Assembly: GCF_008087085.1 (NCBI RefSeq) | Contig: NZ_VIYJ01000003.1 | Span: 372,001 to 436,000, forward strand | From: Nocardioides rubriscoriae | GTDB taxonomy: Bacteria > Actinomycetota > Actinomycetes > Propionibacteriales > Nocardioidaceae | Reading direction: 5' to 3' | Length of the DNA: 64,000 nt | In this document: positions 32,309-41,353 of the stretch, one piece after another | Layout: every line of letters begins with the position of its first letter | Position numbering within the stretch: position 1 is the stretch's first letter | Notes under the pieces: model-generated | Told to the model about the DNA's origin: nothing | Databases searched by the model: none | What the model saw: the letters and a program-made list of their open reading frames with translations, nothing else | Translations under genes and position numbers: made by a program

Positions 32309-33115
32309 TCAGCGCCCCTCGAAGACCGGCTTCTCCTTCGCGACGAACGCGGCGACGGCGGCCTGGTGGTCGGCGGTGGCCCCGGTCTTGGTCATCATGG
32401 CGCTCTCGAGCTCGAGGGCCTCGGCCATGGTGACGCCGGCGGCGTACGACACGGATCGTCGGATCGCGCCGAGGGCGACGGTGGGGCCGGCGGCCAGGCG
32501 CGCCGCCATCTCGCCGACGACGGCGGCCAGGTCGGCCGCGGGCACCACCTGGTTGGCCAGGCCCAGCTCGAGGGACTCGTCGGCCTTGACGGTGCGCGGG
32601 AAGTAGAGGAGCTCCATCGCCTTGGCGCGCCCGACCAGCAGCGGCAGGTGGTAGGAGGCGCCGGTGTCGCACGACAGGGCGACGTTGGCGAAGGCGAGGT
32701 TGAAGCCGGCGGTGTCGGCGACGATGCGCAGGTCGCAGGCGAAGGCCAGCGACGCGCCGGCCCCGGCGGCGACGCCGTTGACGGCGGCCAGGACGGGCTT
32801 CTCCATCGTCGCGAGCGCGGTGACGATCGGGTTGTAGTGCTGGTCGACGGTGGTGAAGAGCTGGTCGCTGCCGCCGTGGTGGAGCAGGTGGATGTGCTCC
32901 TTGAGGTCCTGGCCGGTGCAGAACGCGCGACCGGTGCCGGTCAGCACGACGCACCGGGCCGCGGGGTCGTCGGCCACCCGGGTGACGATCTCGAGCAGCA
33001 GCTCCTTGGTCGCGATGTCGAGGCTGTTCATCGCGTCGGGGCGGTTGAGGGTGATCGTGGCGACCCCGTCGGTGAGGTCGAGCAGCACGGGGGAGTCGTC
33101 GGAGCCGGCAGTCAT
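32309..33115 (-). CDS. Enoyl-CoA hydratase/isomerase family protein
   Basis: Crotonase-fold enzyme, 268 residues. The oxyanion-hole segments are GRAFCTGQDLKE (near residue 64) and VNGVAAGAGASLAFACDLR (near 115). Just after comes CDTGASYHLPLLVGRAKAMEL. The usual hydratase Glu in the second position is replaced (here CDTGA rather than PExGG), so isomerase, dehydratase or other crotonase chemistry is as likely as hydration. Central fatty-acid or aromatic catabolism is possible. The ATG at 33115 is chosen as the family-like N-terminus. The 3' end borders a tandem repeat array. Confidence 0.8.
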   Translation of the reverse strand: MTAGSDDSPVLLDLTDGVATITLNRPDAMNSLDIATKELLLEIVTRVADDPAARCVVLTGTGRAFCTGQDLKEHIHLLHHGGSDQLFTTVDQHYNPIVTALATMEKPVLAAVNGVAAGAGASLAFACDLRIVADTAGFNLAFANVALSCDTGASYHLPLLVGRAKAMELLYFPRTVKADESLELGLANQVVPAADLAAVVGEMAARLAAGPTVALGAIRRSVSYAAGVTMAEALELESAMMTKTGATADHQAAVAAFVAKEKPVFEGR

Positions 33116-33341
33116 GACAGGGGAGTCTGCCACCCGGTCCCCGCGGTCACACGGGGCTCCCGCCGGCGATCTCGTGCGGATCCCACAGGGCTCCCGCGGG
33201 GCTCTCGCGCGGCTCTGGGAGCCGACCGCCGAGCGGCGACGGGCGGTGGTGGTGCGACGGCGCGCTCCCATGGGGGATAATGGTCGCCACACGAGCACGA
33301 CAGTGTCGTCCTGCTCCGCCACGACATGGAAGAGGTGCCGC

Positions 33342-33509
33342 ATGGCGGCGATGAAGCCACGGACGGGTGACGGTCCGTTGGAGGTCACCAAGGAAGGCCG
33401 CGGCATCGTGATGCGGGTGCCCCTCGAAGGCGGTGGCCGCCTCGTGGTCGAGCTCAACGCGGAAGAGGCCGGCGCCCTCGGCGACGCCCTCAAGAACGTC
33501 GTCGGGTGA
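33342..33509 (+). CDS. DUF3117 family small conserved protein
   Basis: A 55-residue protein matching the very conserved actinobacterial family (MAAMKPRTGDGPLEVTKEGR, then IVMRVPLEGGGRLVVEL). Function not known. The ATG at 33342 follows GGAAGAGG. A possible -10 (GATAAT near 33276) lies about 60 bases upstream. Its stop overlaps the pepA GTG. Confidence 0.85.
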   Translation: MAAMKPRTGDGPLEVTKEGRGIVMRVPLEGGGRLVVELNAEEAGALGDALKNVVG

Positions 33510-35116
33510 CCAGGGGCGCCCCGTCCCCCGTCCGGCCGACCCTGCCCAGCCAGGTCTCACCACCTGACGTCGCGCTGACCCGGCAGCCGCTCCACGCCCT
33601 CACCGGCGTCGACGTGATCGCGATCCCGGTGCTGCCGGGTGACCCGGCCGACCCGGCTGACGCGGTCGAGGGCGAGCCCCTCGCGCCGCTGCTGGGGCCC
33701 GGGGCCGCCGAGGTCGGCGACGACCTCGGGCTCGACCTGGTCGCCATCGCCGAGGCCTCACGGGCCACCGGCGCGGTCGGCGAGGTCGTCACGGTCCCGG
33801 TGCCGCTCGGGGGGCCCGACAACGCCGACCTGCGCCTGGTGCTGCTCGTCGGCGTCGGCCAGGCCACCCCGACCGACCTGCGTCGCGCGGGTGCGGTCGT
33901 GGCCCGGGCCACCCACGACCGTGCGGGCGTGGCCACGACGATCGCCTCGCTCGACGCCGAGCACGGCATCGAGGCGTTCGTGGTCGGCGTCATGCTCGGC
34001 TCGTTCGGCTTCTCCTGGCGCTCCTCCGCGCCCGAGCACGTCCCGGTGGCCCGCGTCGTCCTGGCCGGGCTCCCGGCCTCGGCCGACGAGGTCGACCGTG
34101 CGGCGCTCGACCGGGCCGTCGCGCTCGGGGGCGCCGGATGGCGCGCCCGCCAGCTCGCGACCGTGCCGTCCAACCTCAAGAACCCCGCCTGGCTGGCCGA
34201 GCAGGCCCAGGAGCTCGCCACCGAGGCCGGGCTCGCCTGCCGCGTCTGGGACGACGAGCAGCTGCGGGCCCAGGGCTTCGGCGGCATCATCGGCGTCGGC
34301 CAGGGCTCGGCGACCCCGCCGCGGCTGATCCGCCTCGACTACACGCCGTCGCGCAGCAACCGCCGTACCCCCACAGTCGTCCTGGTCGGCAAGGGCATCA
34401 CCTTCGACACCGGCGGCATCTCCATCAAGCCGGCCCAGGGCATGTCGACGATGAAGCGCGACATGACGGGTGGCGCCGTCGTCCTGGCCACGATGGCCGC
34501 GCTCGCCGAGGTCGGCTGCCCGGTCAAGGTGGTCGGTCTCGTGCCCGCCGCCGAGAACGCCGTCTCCGGCAGCGCCACCCGTCCCGGCGACGTCCTGCGC
34601 CACTACGGCGGCCGCACCTCCGAGGTCATCAACACCGACGCCGAGGGCCGCCTGGTCCTCGCCGACGCCCTCGCCTACGCCGTCGCCGAGCTCTCCCCGG
34701 CCGCGATCGTCGACGTCGCCACGCTCACCGGTGGCGTCAAGGTCGCCCTGGGCCAGCAGGTCGGCGGCCTGTTCGCCACCGACGACGCGCTCGCCGACGC
34801 CCTCCTGGGCGCCGGCGACGACGCCGGCGAGCCGTTCTGGCGCCTGCCGCTCCACGCCGCCTACGAGGACAAGCTGGCCTCCAAGGTCGCCGACGCCGAC
34901 AACGCGCCCTCGGGTCCGCAGGCGATCATGGCCGCGCTGTTCCTCCAGCACTTCGTGGGCGACGTGGCGTGGGCCCACCTCGACATCGCCTCGGTGGGCG
35001 ACGCCCCCGACGACGACTACGAGTGGTCCGCCGGTCCCACCGGCTTCGGTGCCCGCGCCCTGCTGACCTGGCTCGGCTCGCCCGACCCGCTCGCCGGGGT
35101 GGGAGCCACGTCGTGA
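33506..35116 (+). CDS. pepA: Leucyl aminopeptidase (cytosol, M17)
   Basis: Hexameric zinc/manganese aminopeptidase releasing N-terminal residues. It has 536 residues. The N-terminal macro-like domain (to about residue 180) is poorly conserved. The catalytic domain carries VGKGITFDTGGISIKP near 295, KRDMTGG near 317, and the signature NTDAEGRLVLADAL near 376-389, with the metal ligands K, D, D and E in the usual places. Coupled to DUF3117 (GTGA) and to the next gene (GTGA). Confidence 0.92.
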   Translation: MTRGAPSPVRPTLPSQVSPPDVALTRQPLHALTGVDVIAIPVLPGDPADPADAVEGEPLAPLLGPGAAEVGDDLGLDLVAIAEASRATGAVGEVVTVPVPLGGPDNADLRLVLLVGVGQATPTDLRRAGAVVARATHDRAGVATTIASLDAEHGIEAFVVGVMLGSFGFSWRSSAPEHVPVARVVLAGLPASADEVDRAALDRAVALGGAGWRARQLATVPSNLKNPAWLAEQAQELATEAGLACRVWDDEQLRAQGFGGIIGVGQGSATPPRLIRLDYTPSRSNRRTPTVVLVGKGITFDTGGISIKPAQGMSTMKRDMTGGAVVLATMAALAEVGCPVKVVGLVPAAENAVSGSATRPGDVLRHYGGRTSEVINTDAEGRLVLADALAYAVAELSPAAIVDVATLTGGVKVALGQQVGGLFATDDALADALLGAGDDAGEPFWRLPLHAAYEDKLASKVADADNAPSGPQAIMAALFLQHFVGDVAWAHLDIASVGDAPDDDYEWSAGPTGFGARALLTWLGSPDPLAGVGATS

Positions 35117-35451
35117 GGTCGCTGACCATCCGCTGGTCGCTGGCCGACGCGCCTGCGGGGGTCGAGGCCGAGCTGGCGTCGTACGTCGAGTCGACGTCGC
35201 ACGCGCGCTTCACCGGGATGGCCGGGCTGTGCTTCAAGACCTGGCGGGTGCGCCCAGGCGAGTGGTTCGAGGGGTTCTACGTCTTCGCCTCCGACCAGGC
35301 GCGCGCCGAGTTCCAGCGCACCTTCACCGAGGGCGTCGCCGACGCGGCCGGCACCCGCATCATCGGCAGCGAGCCGGTCCTGATCGAGGCGAGCGAGGTC
35401 GTGGCCGTCGCCGAGGGCTGGGACGGCTTCCAGCCCGCCGCTCGCGCCTGA
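35113..35451 (+). CDS. YdhR-like putative monooxygenase (dimeric alpha/beta barrel)
   Basis: A 112-residue protein. The pattern MAGLCFKTWRVRPGEWFEGFYVFASDQ-type strand-turn-strand (residues 36-62) followed by a helix with ARAEFQRTF matches the YdhR group of dimeric alpha+beta barrels, whose members are proposed monooxygenases. No cofactor residues can be assigned. GTG overlaps the pepA stop. A hairpin GACGCC-TGCGG-GGCGTC (35450-35466) overlaps its stop codon and may end transcription from both sides. Confidence 0.65.
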   Translation: MRSLTIRWSLADAPAGVEAELASYVESTSHARFTGMAGLCFKTWRVRPGEWFEGFYVFASDQARAEFQRTFTEGVADAAGTRIIGSEPVLIEASEVVAVAEGWDGFQPAARA

Positions 35452-35466
35452 CGCCTGCGGGGCGTC
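35450..35466. terminator. Short hairpin between convergent genes
   Basis: A six-bp stem GACGCC/GGCGTC with a TGCGG loop, overlapping the YdhR-like stop codon and just before the methyltransferase stop. Weak evidence, no U tract. Confidence 0.4.
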
Positions 35467-35471
35467 CCCGG

Positions 35472-36137
35472 TCAGGGGTGCTCGGGCTGCCACTCCTTCT
35501 TGGCGAGGAGCAGGCCGTCACCGACGGGCAGCAGCAGCGGGACCAGGCCCTCGTGCTCGAGCACGGCACGGGTCAGGTCGCGCACAGCGACGGTCTCCTC
35601 GTCGCGCTGGGCCGGGTCGGCGACCCGGTCGTGCCACAGGGCGTTGTCGAACACCACGACGCCGCCAGGTCGCAGCAGGCGCAGCGCCTCGGTGAGGTAG
35701 GCGGTGTACTCGGTCTTGTCGCCGTCGACGAAGACGATGTCGTAGTGGGCGTCGGTGAGGCGGGGGAGCACGTCGAGGGCCGAGCCGGGGATCGTGCGCA
35801 CCCGCTGCGCGGCGATGCCGGCCTCGGTGAAGGCCTCGCGCGCCAGCCGCTGGTGCTCGGCCTCGAGGTCGACGGTGGTGAGGACCCCGTCAGGGCGCAT
35901 GCCCCGCAGCAGCCACAACCCCGAGACGCCGGTGCCGGTGCCGATCTCGACGACCGCACGGGCCTCCAGCACCGAGGCCAGGAACCGCAGCGCCGCTCCG
36001 CCTCCGCTGCCGATCGCCGCCACCCCGACCTCGACGGCACGCTCGCGGGCCGCCGCGAGGACGTGGTCCTCGGCGACGTAGGTCTCGGCGAAGGTCCAGG
36101 ACGTCGCGGCGATCGGTGGGGTCGGCGTGCTCGGCAT
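35472..36137 (-). CDS. SAM-dependent O-methyltransferase
   Basis: A 221-residue class I O-methyltransferase of the catechol/caffeoyl-CoA type. Motif I is VVEIGTGTGVSGLWLL (near residue 63), the acidic metal loop is IVFVDGDKTEYTAYL (near 134-148), and motif LLRPGGVVVFDNALWHDRV lies near 155-173. The substrate is unknown. The gene is divergent from sigE, the same arrangement as the methyltransferase next to sigE in mycobacteria. Confidence 0.85.
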   Translation of the reverse strand: MPSTPTPPIAATSWTFAETYVAEDHVLAAARERAVEVGVAAIGSGGGAALRFLASVLEARAVVEIGTGTGVSGLWLLRGMRPDGVLTTVDLEAEHQRLAREAFTEAGIAAQRVRTIPGSALDVLPRLTDAHYDIVFVDGDKTEYTAYLTEALRLLRPGGVVVFDNALWHDRVADPAQRDEETVAVRDLTRAVLEHEGLVPLLLPVGDGLLLAKKEWQPEHP

Positions 36138-36268
36138 GGACGCACGCTATCGCCCGTACGCCGCCCGACCCGGGAACACGGGCCGCTGGTCGCTCGTTGA
36201 TCGAGGCGTGATCACGACCGTGCTCACAGCGGCCGCAGGGCTCACAGCGAAACCTCAGCCGTGCCCGC

Positions 36269-36274
36269 TACCGT
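36269..36274 (+). promoter_or_regulatory. Candidate -10 box for sigE
   Basis: TACCGT, about 62 bases before the GTG at 36336. It excludes a longer ORF start at 36261 because that would precede the promoter. Low support. Confidence 0.35.
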
Positions 36275-36335
36275 CGATCAGACCCGGATGCCGACCTCGC
36301 GACCCCACGTGCGACCGATGCGACGAAGGACGACC

Positions 36336-36938
36336 GTGACCCACACCGATCCCCTGCCCCAGCAGGGTGTGCCCACCTGGGACGAGATCGTCGAGCGCCA
36401 CTCCGACCGCGTCTACCGGCTCGCCTACCGCCTGACCGGCAACCGCCCCGACGCCGAGGACCTCACGCAGGAGGTGTTCGTGCGCGTGTTCCGGTCGCTG
36501 TCGTCCTACACCCCCGGCACCTTCGAGGGCTGGCTGCACCGCATCACCACCAACCTCTTCCTCGACCAGGCCCGCCGCAAGCAGCGCATCCGCTTCGACG
36601 CCCTCTCCGACGAACGCGCCGCCCGGCTCTCGAGCCCGTCCCCGGCCCCCGAGACCGCCTACGCCGACCGCACGTTCGACGACGACGTCGAGCGGGCCCT
36701 GGCCACCTTGCCTCCCGACTTCCGGGTCGCCGTGGTGCTCTGCGACGTCGAGGGGCTGACCTACGACGAGATCGCCGAGATCCTCGGGGCCAAGCTCGGC
36801 ACCGTCCGCTCCCGCATCCACCGCGGCCGCGCGATGCTGCGCGCCGCCCTGGCCCACCGGGCCCCGACCGAGGGGCGCGCCCGCTACTCCGGCCCGACCC
36901 CCACGCCCGAGACCGTGGGAGAGGGGCGGGGCCGATGA
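36336..36938 (+). CDS. sigE: ECF sigma factor SigE
   Basis: RNA polymerase sigma factor for envelope stress; 200 residues. Region 2 is VERHSDRVYRLAYRLTGNRP through DLTQEVFVRVFRSLSSY, with the -10 reading helix. A linker and region 4 follow (LPPDFRVAVVLCDVEGLTYDEIA, then GTVRSRIHRGRAML). The GTG at 36336 is used because GAAGGAC lies five bases before it. The order methyltransferase/sigE/anti-sigma/HtrA protease is the same as the mycobacterial sigE locus, supporting the name. Confidence 0.9.
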   Translation: MTHTDPLPQQGVPTWDEIVERHSDRVYRLAYRLTGNRPDAEDLTQEVFVRVFRSLSSYTPGTFEGWLHRITTNLFLDQARRKQRIRFDALSDERAARLSSPSPAPETAYADRTFDDDVERALATLPPDFRVAVVLCDVEGLTYDEIAEILGAKLGTVRSRIHRGRAMLRAALAHRAPTEGRARYSGPTPTPETVGEGRGR

Positions 36939-37423
36939 GCATGGTCAACGGCGGTCACCTCGGACGCCGGGTCAGCGACCTCCTCGACGGTCGGCTGCCC
37001 CCCGCCGAGGCCGATGCGGCCTGGGCCCACGTCCACACCTGCCACGCGTGCCGCGACGACGTCGAGCGCGAGGGGTGGGTCAAGACCCGCCTGTCGAGCC
37101 TGTCCTTCGACGACGGTCCGGCGGCCTGCGCCCCCGACCACCTCAAGGGCGCCCTGCTCGGCATGCCGCCGGGCGACTGCTTCCTGGCCGGTGCCCCCTC
37201 GCACGACGTGGACAACCGGACCCGCTCGCGCCGCGGCATGGTGGGCATCGCCGCCCTCGGTGGCGGCGCGGCCGGTGCGGCCGTGATGGGGGTGCTCGCG
37301 CTCGGCACCTCGGCGCCGGCCGACATCCCGGTGCCGGAACGGCGCCTGCAGCCAGTCATGCACGTGACCCCCAGCCCGCAGTCGCCGCGCACCCAGACCC
37401 CGGTCCGCCTCGACGATCGCTGA
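36935..37423 (+). CDS. rseA: Anti-sigma factor RseA (zinc-binding, membrane-spanning)
   Basis: A 162-residue anti-sigma factor expected to bind SigE and be released on envelope stress. The zf-HC2 zinc motif HVHTCHAC (H-x3-C-x2-C, near residue 31-38) is at the N-terminus. A second hydrophobic stretch (GMVGIAALGGGAAGAAVMGVL, about 104-124) is a transmembrane helix or anchor, followed by a Pro-rich extracytoplasmic tail. Overlaps the sigE stop by ATGA. CPDHLKG-like Cys residues between are not zinc ligands. Confidence 0.85.
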   Translation: MSMVNGGHLGRRVSDLLDGRLPPAEADAAWAHVHTCHACRDDVEREGWVKTRLSSLSFDDGPAACAPDHLKGALLGMPPGDCFLAGAPSHDVDNRTRSRRGMVGIAALGGGAAGAAVMGVLALGTSAPADIPVPERRLQPVMHVTPSPQSPRTQTPVRLDDR

Positions 37424-37522
37424 GCGGCTCGGGCCGGCCCGGGTCGGCCCGGGTCGGCCCTGGTCACAAGGTCATCCCACACGGGTGGCGACCGATCACC
37501 GCCCACCAGGGATGATGACACC

Positions 37523-38860
37523 GTGACCGACCACGATCCCGACCGTCGCGACCAGGCGGCCCCGACCGAGCCGCCGGTCGACCAGGTGCCGGACGCCCAC
37601 CCGGTCGCCCAGCCGGTCGCCCCTTCGGTCGCCCAGCCGGCCGCGCCGCTGTGGGCGCCTCCGTCGGGTCCGCCCGCGACGGCTCCGATCCAGCCGTGGG
37701 CCGACTACGCCCGCCGTACGCCGCCCGACGGCGGGGCCGGTGCCGGCACCCCGACCAGTCACCGCGCCCGGCCGGGCGCCTGGATGTGGCCTGCGGTGGC
37801 GCTCCTGGCGCTGGTGGTCGGGCTGGTCGGCGGGGTCGCCGGCAGCGTGCTGCGCGACGACGTCGCCGGTGACGCGCCGTCGCCGTACCAGGGCCTGTCC
37901 GACGACGACGTCGTCGAGCTGCCCCCGGTCGCGGTCGGCAGTGTCTCGGCGGTGGCCCAGGCCGTGCTGCCCAGCACCGTCCAGATCGTGGCCCAGTTCG
38001 ACGGTCAGGACGGCGGCGCGACGGGCTCCGGCTTCGTGCTCGACAAGTCCGGCCACGTCATCACCAACAACCACGTGGTGGCCTCCGCGGCCGAGAACAA
38101 CGGGCCCGTCCAGGTCGTCGACCAGGACGGCAACTCCTACGAGGCACGCATCGTGGGTCGCAGCCCCGTCTACGACATCGCCGTGCTCGAGCTGCCCGAC
38201 GACGCCGACCTGCCGCCGGCCTCGCTCGGGGCGTCACGCCGGCTGCGCGTGGGCGACGGCGTGGTCGCCATCGGCTCGCCGCTGGGCCTGAGCGCGACCG
38301 TCACGGCGGGCATCGTCAGCGCCCTCAACCGTCCGGTGTCGACCGGCGAGACCACCGACGACACCTCGTACATCAACGCGGTGCAGACCGACGCCGCCAT
38401 CAACCCCGGCAACTCCGGCGGGCCCCTGGTCAACCTGCGCGGGCAGGTGGTCGGGGTCAACTCGGCGATCGCGACCAACGGCGGCGCCACCAACGGCGAG
38501 GCCGGCAACATCGGCGTGGGCTTCGCGATCCCGGTCGAGCAGGTGCGCATCACCGCCGACCAGATCCTCAAGACCGGCCAGGCGCGCTACCCGGTGATCG
38601 GCGCGAAGGTCGGCGGGACCGACGCCGGCGACGTCGTCGGGGCCAAGCTCCGCGAGGTCCTGGCCGACACGCCTGCCGACGACGCCGGCCTCGAGGAGGG
38701 CGACATCGTCACCCGGGTCGACGGCCAGCGGGTCGTCGACGGCATCTCGCTGATCGTCAGCATCCGCACCCACCAGCCGGGGGAGCAGATCGAGTTCACC
38801 TACGTCCGCGACGGGCAGGAACGCACCGCGACCGTCGAGCTCGACTCCGAGGTGGGCTGA
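37523..38860 (+). CDS. htrA: HtrA/DegP-like trypsin serine protease with PDZ domain
   Basis: A 445-residue envelope protease. A Pro-rich cytosolic tail (1-88) is followed by one transmembrane helix (about 91-115). The S1C protease domain has the catalytic triad His184 (TNNHVVAS), Asp218 (YDIAVLEL) and Ser298 (INPGNSGGPLV). A C-terminal PDZ domain (about 350-440) has the carboxylate-binding ADTPADDAGLEEGDIV loop. It probably degrades misfolded envelope proteins and may cleave RseA. Separate promoter region of 99 bp from rseA; GTG start. Confidence 0.9.
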   Translation: MTDHDPDRRDQAAPTEPPVDQVPDAHPVAQPVAPSVAQPAAPLWAPPSGPPATAPIQPWADYARRTPPDGGAGAGTPTSHRARPGAWMWPAVALLALVVGLVGGVAGSVLRDDVAGDAPSPYQGLSDDDVVELPPVAVGSVSAVAQAVLPSTVQIVAQFDGQDGGATGSGFVLDKSGHVITNNHVVASAAENNGPVQVVDQDGNSYEARIVGRSPVYDIAVLELPDDADLPPASLGASRRLRVGDGVVAIGSPLGLSATVTAGIVSALNRPVSTGETTDDTSYINAVQTDAAINPGNSGGPLVNLRGQVVGVNSAIATNGGATNGEAGNIGVGFAIPVEQVRITADQILKTGQARYPVIGAKVGGTDAGDVVGAKLREVLADTPADDAGLEEGDIVTRVDGQRVVDGISLIVSIRTHQPGEQIEFTYVRDGQERTATVELDSEVG

Positions 38861-38864
38861 CGCG

Positions 38865-39110
38865 TCACTCCGCCTCGGCGTCGACGACGTCGTCGGCGAA
38901 CGGGTGCTCGTCGACGAACTCCCGGGTCGACTGGTAGGCCCGGGCGATGTAGTCCTCGAGCTTGGTGGCCTCGACGCGCCACTGGCCGCGCCCGCCGATC
39001 TTGATCGCCTCGAGCTCGCCGCGACGCACCATCGCGTAGACCTGGGCGCTGGAGGTGTTGAGCACCTCGGCGACGTCGGCGAGGGTGAGGAAGCGCGGAG
39101 TGCCGGCCAT
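38865..39110 (-). CDS. Helix-turn-helix (excisionase/MerR-type) DNA-binding protein
   Basis: An 81-residue protein with an excisionase-type HTH: FLTLADVAEVLNTSSAQVYAM (residues 7-27) then RRGELEAIKIGGRGQWRVEATK, the wing. The tail is acidic. Such proteins are common regulators in actinobacteria. The neighbouring genes are convergent htrA and divergent SAF protein, so a regulator of the SAF/CpaE pair is possible but unproven. ATG at 39110. Confidence 0.8.
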   Translation of the reverse strand: MAGTPRFLTLADVAEVLNTSSAQVYAMVRRGELEAIKIGGRGQWRVEATKLEDYIARAYQSTREFVDEHPFADDVVDAEAE

Positions 39111-39209
39111 GGGCCCATCGTCGCACCTCACCCACCCCACCGGTCACCGCCGTCCCGTGCCTGTGGAGGAACGGTTTTCTCGGCGGCCCTCGCCGACGAT
39201 GATGTCGGC

Positions 39210-39908
39210 GTGGCCAGGAATCTCGGGACCCCTGGCGGCCAGGTGCCGCCCGCCGTCCGTACGTCGTCCCCCGGCTGGCGCGATCCCCGTCTGTGGGTCG
39301 GGGTCGCGATCGTCGCGGCGTCGGTGCTCGTGGGCACCCGCGTCCTGGCGTCGGCCGACGACACCGTGCAGGTCTGGGTCGTCGCCGACGACGCCCCCGC
39401 CGGTCAGGAGCTCGACCCTGCCGATCTGCAGGCGCGGCGCCTGCGCTTCGCCGACGCGGGCGAGCTGGAGCGCTACTTCGAGGTCGGCGCTGACCTGCCC
39501 GACGCGTTGACCCTGGTGCGACCCGTGGGCGCGGGCGAGCTGTTGCCGCGCTCGGCGATCGGCGAGCTCGACGAGGCCGGCACCGTCACGATCTCGATCG
39601 CCGTCGACCCGCTGCTCGTGCCGAGCAGCATCGGGGCCGGCGCGACGGTCAACGTCTACGTCGACGGTGAGGGCGACCCGGGTGACGTCGCCGCGTCGGG
39701 GGCGGGGGCGGGGGCCGGTCCGCGGGACGCCGGGGTCCCCGCGCTCGAGGAGGTGCGCGTCGTGGCCGCGCCGCAACCCGACGACTTCGGAGCCGGGGGC
39801 GACCGTCAGGTCGAGCTGGCGGTCCCGGCCGACGACGTCGCGGCGTTCTACCGGTTGCTCGGGTCGTTGACCACGCCGGTCGTCTCGCTCGGCCAGGTGG
39901 GTCGGTGA
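39210..39908 (+). CDS. SAF-domain (CpaB/RcpC-like) membrane protein
   Basis: A 232-residue protein with one N-terminal transmembrane helix (about residues 28-49). A SAF domain follows (VVADDAPAGQELDPADLQAR, about 58-77, then SAIGELDEAGTVTISIAVD). The remaining region is beta-rich with Gly/Asp linkers. CpaB-type proteins are periplasmic parts of Flp/Tad pilus secretion systems. Only the ATPase-like partner follows here, no pilin, TadA/B/C or prepilin peptidase. GTG start; the stop overlaps the next gene. Confidence 0.75.
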   Translation: MARNLGTPGGQVPPAVRTSSPGWRDPRLWVGVAIVAASVLVGTRVLASADDTVQVWVVADDAPAGQELDPADLQARRLRFADAGELERYFEVGADLPDALTLVRPVGAGELLPRSAIGELDEAGTVTISIAVDPLLVPSSIGAGATVNVYVDGEGDPGDVAASGAGAGAGPRDAGVPALEEVRVVAAPQPDDFGAGGDRQVELAVPADDVAAFYRLLGSLTTPVVSLGQVGR

Positions 39909-41137
39909 TCGTCGTCCTGGTCGTCGCGTCGGGCGCCGACTGGGAGTCGCAGGCCCTGGCCGTGCTCGCCGCGCACCCCTCGACGGTGGTGCTCAAGCGC
40001 TGCGTCGACGTCGACGACCTGCTCGCCGCCGCGTCGTCCGGCCAGGCCCAGGCCGCCGTGCTCGGGCTGGAGTCGCGAGGACTCGACGCCGACGCGGTCG
40101 CCCGCCTGGTCGGGCACGGCGTGCACCCCGTCGCCGTGGTGGCCGACGACCAGGCCGAGAGCGGGCCGGCCCGGGCCGGGCGGATCGGCATCCGTGCCGT
40201 CGTCCCCGTCTCCGGCCTCGCCGGCCTCGCCGACGCCGTCCTCGCGGCCGGGCTGGGTCCGCGCCCGACGACCGCGCCCGGGGGTCCGGGGCGTGGTGCC
40301 GGGGCCGATGCGGGTCCGGCCGACCCCGGCGCCGCTGCCGGGCCGGCGCGGGCGGGCCGGGTGGTCGCCGTCTGGGGGCCGGCCGGTGCGCCCGGGCGCA
40401 GCACCGTGGCGTGCGCGATGGCGGCCGAGCTCGGTCGTCGGGGTCGCACGATCCTCGTCGACGCCGACCCTTACGGCGGGTCGCTGGGCCAGCAGCTCGG
40501 CGTGATGGACGAGGTCTCGGGGCTCCTGGCGGCCGCCCGGCTCGCCACGGCCGGTCAGCTCGACGAGCGGTTCGCCACGGTGCAGCGCGGCCTCGACAGC
40601 CGGCTGTCGGTGATCACGGGGCTGCCCCGGCCCGACCGCTGGTCGGAGGTCCGCAGCGGCACTATCGAGCACGTCCTCGAGCTCGGCCGCGCCCACGGTG
40701 ACGTTGTCGTCGACACCGGCTTCAGCCTGGAGGGCGACCCGACCGGTGACCTCGGCGGCCGGCCGGGCCGCAACCAGCTGACCCGCGGCGCCCTCGAGGT
40801 CGCCGACGAGGTCGTGGTGGTCGGGGCCGCCGACCCGGTGGGTCTCTCCCGGCTCGCGCGCGGCCTGGTCGACCTGCGTGACCTCGTCGGCCCGGTCCCG
40901 GTGCACGTCGTGGTCAACCGGATGCGCCCCACCCTCGGCTGGTCGGAGAAGGAGGTCGCCGGCATGGTCGGCGGGTTCACCCGCCTGGCGAGCCTGCACT
41001 TCCTGCCCGACGACCGTGCCACCGTCGACCGCGCGCTGGTCGCCGGCCGCACGCTCCTGGAGTCGGGGGAGTCCGCCCTCACCAAGGCGGTGGCGGGCCT
41101 GGTCGCGGGGGTCATGGCCGGCGTCGAGGTCGGGTGA
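39905..41137 (+). CDS. CpaE/TadZ-like ATPase
   Basis: A 410-residue MinD/ParA-type ATPase of the Tad (Flp) system. Residues 1-115 form a receiver-like domain, and a Gly/Pro linker follows to 150. The P-loop is GPAGAPGRST (near 158-167), lacking the lysine of a canonical Walker A (KGGxGKT), as is common in the actinobacterial group. Downstream are ILVDADPYGG (near 180), VVVDTGF near 265 and VVGAADPVGLSRL near 305, the ParA-like pattern. Overlaps the SAF gene stop (GTGA). A gap of about 750 bp follows. Confidence 0.75.
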   Translation: MIVVLVVASGADWESQALAVLAAHPSTVVLKRCVDVDDLLAAASSGQAQAAVLGLESRGLDADAVARLVGHGVHPVAVVADDQAESGPARAGRIGIRAVVPVSGLAGLADAVLAAGLGPRPTTAPGGPGRGAGADAGPADPGAAAGPARAGRVVAVWGPAGAPGRSTVACAMAAELGRRGRTILVDADPYGGSLGQQLGVMDEVSGLLAAARLATAGQLDERFATVQRGLDSRLSVITGLPRPDRWSEVRSGTIEHVLELGRAHGDVVVDTGFSLEGDPTGDLGGRPGRNQLTRGALEVADEVVVVGAADPVGLSRLARGLVDLRDLVGPVPVHVVVNRMRPTLGWSEKEVAGMVGGFTRLASLHFLPDDRATVDRALVAGRTLLESGESALTKAVAGLVAGVMAGVEVG

Positions 41138-41353
41138 CCGCTGGGCGGGCGGCGGTGAGGTAGCCACCATTCCGGGCCTGTCGCCGGCGCGAACGGTGGC
41201 TGACGCACCGCCGCAGGGTGCCGCACTGGGCCCTCGCTTCGACCTCCTGGCGTGCGTCTGCGATGTGCGCGCTGTAGGCGGCATGGTCGAAAGCAGCCCT
41301 CCTGGCGGTATGACCGGGCGGAGCCCGGTGGGCGGCAGAGTCGGGCGCCCACG

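Noticed and set aside
36261-36335. Upstream ATG start of sigE at 36261
   Set aside because: It would precede the candidate -10 box, lacks a ribosome site and adds a basic non-conserved tail; the GTG at 36336 has a good GAAGGAC site.
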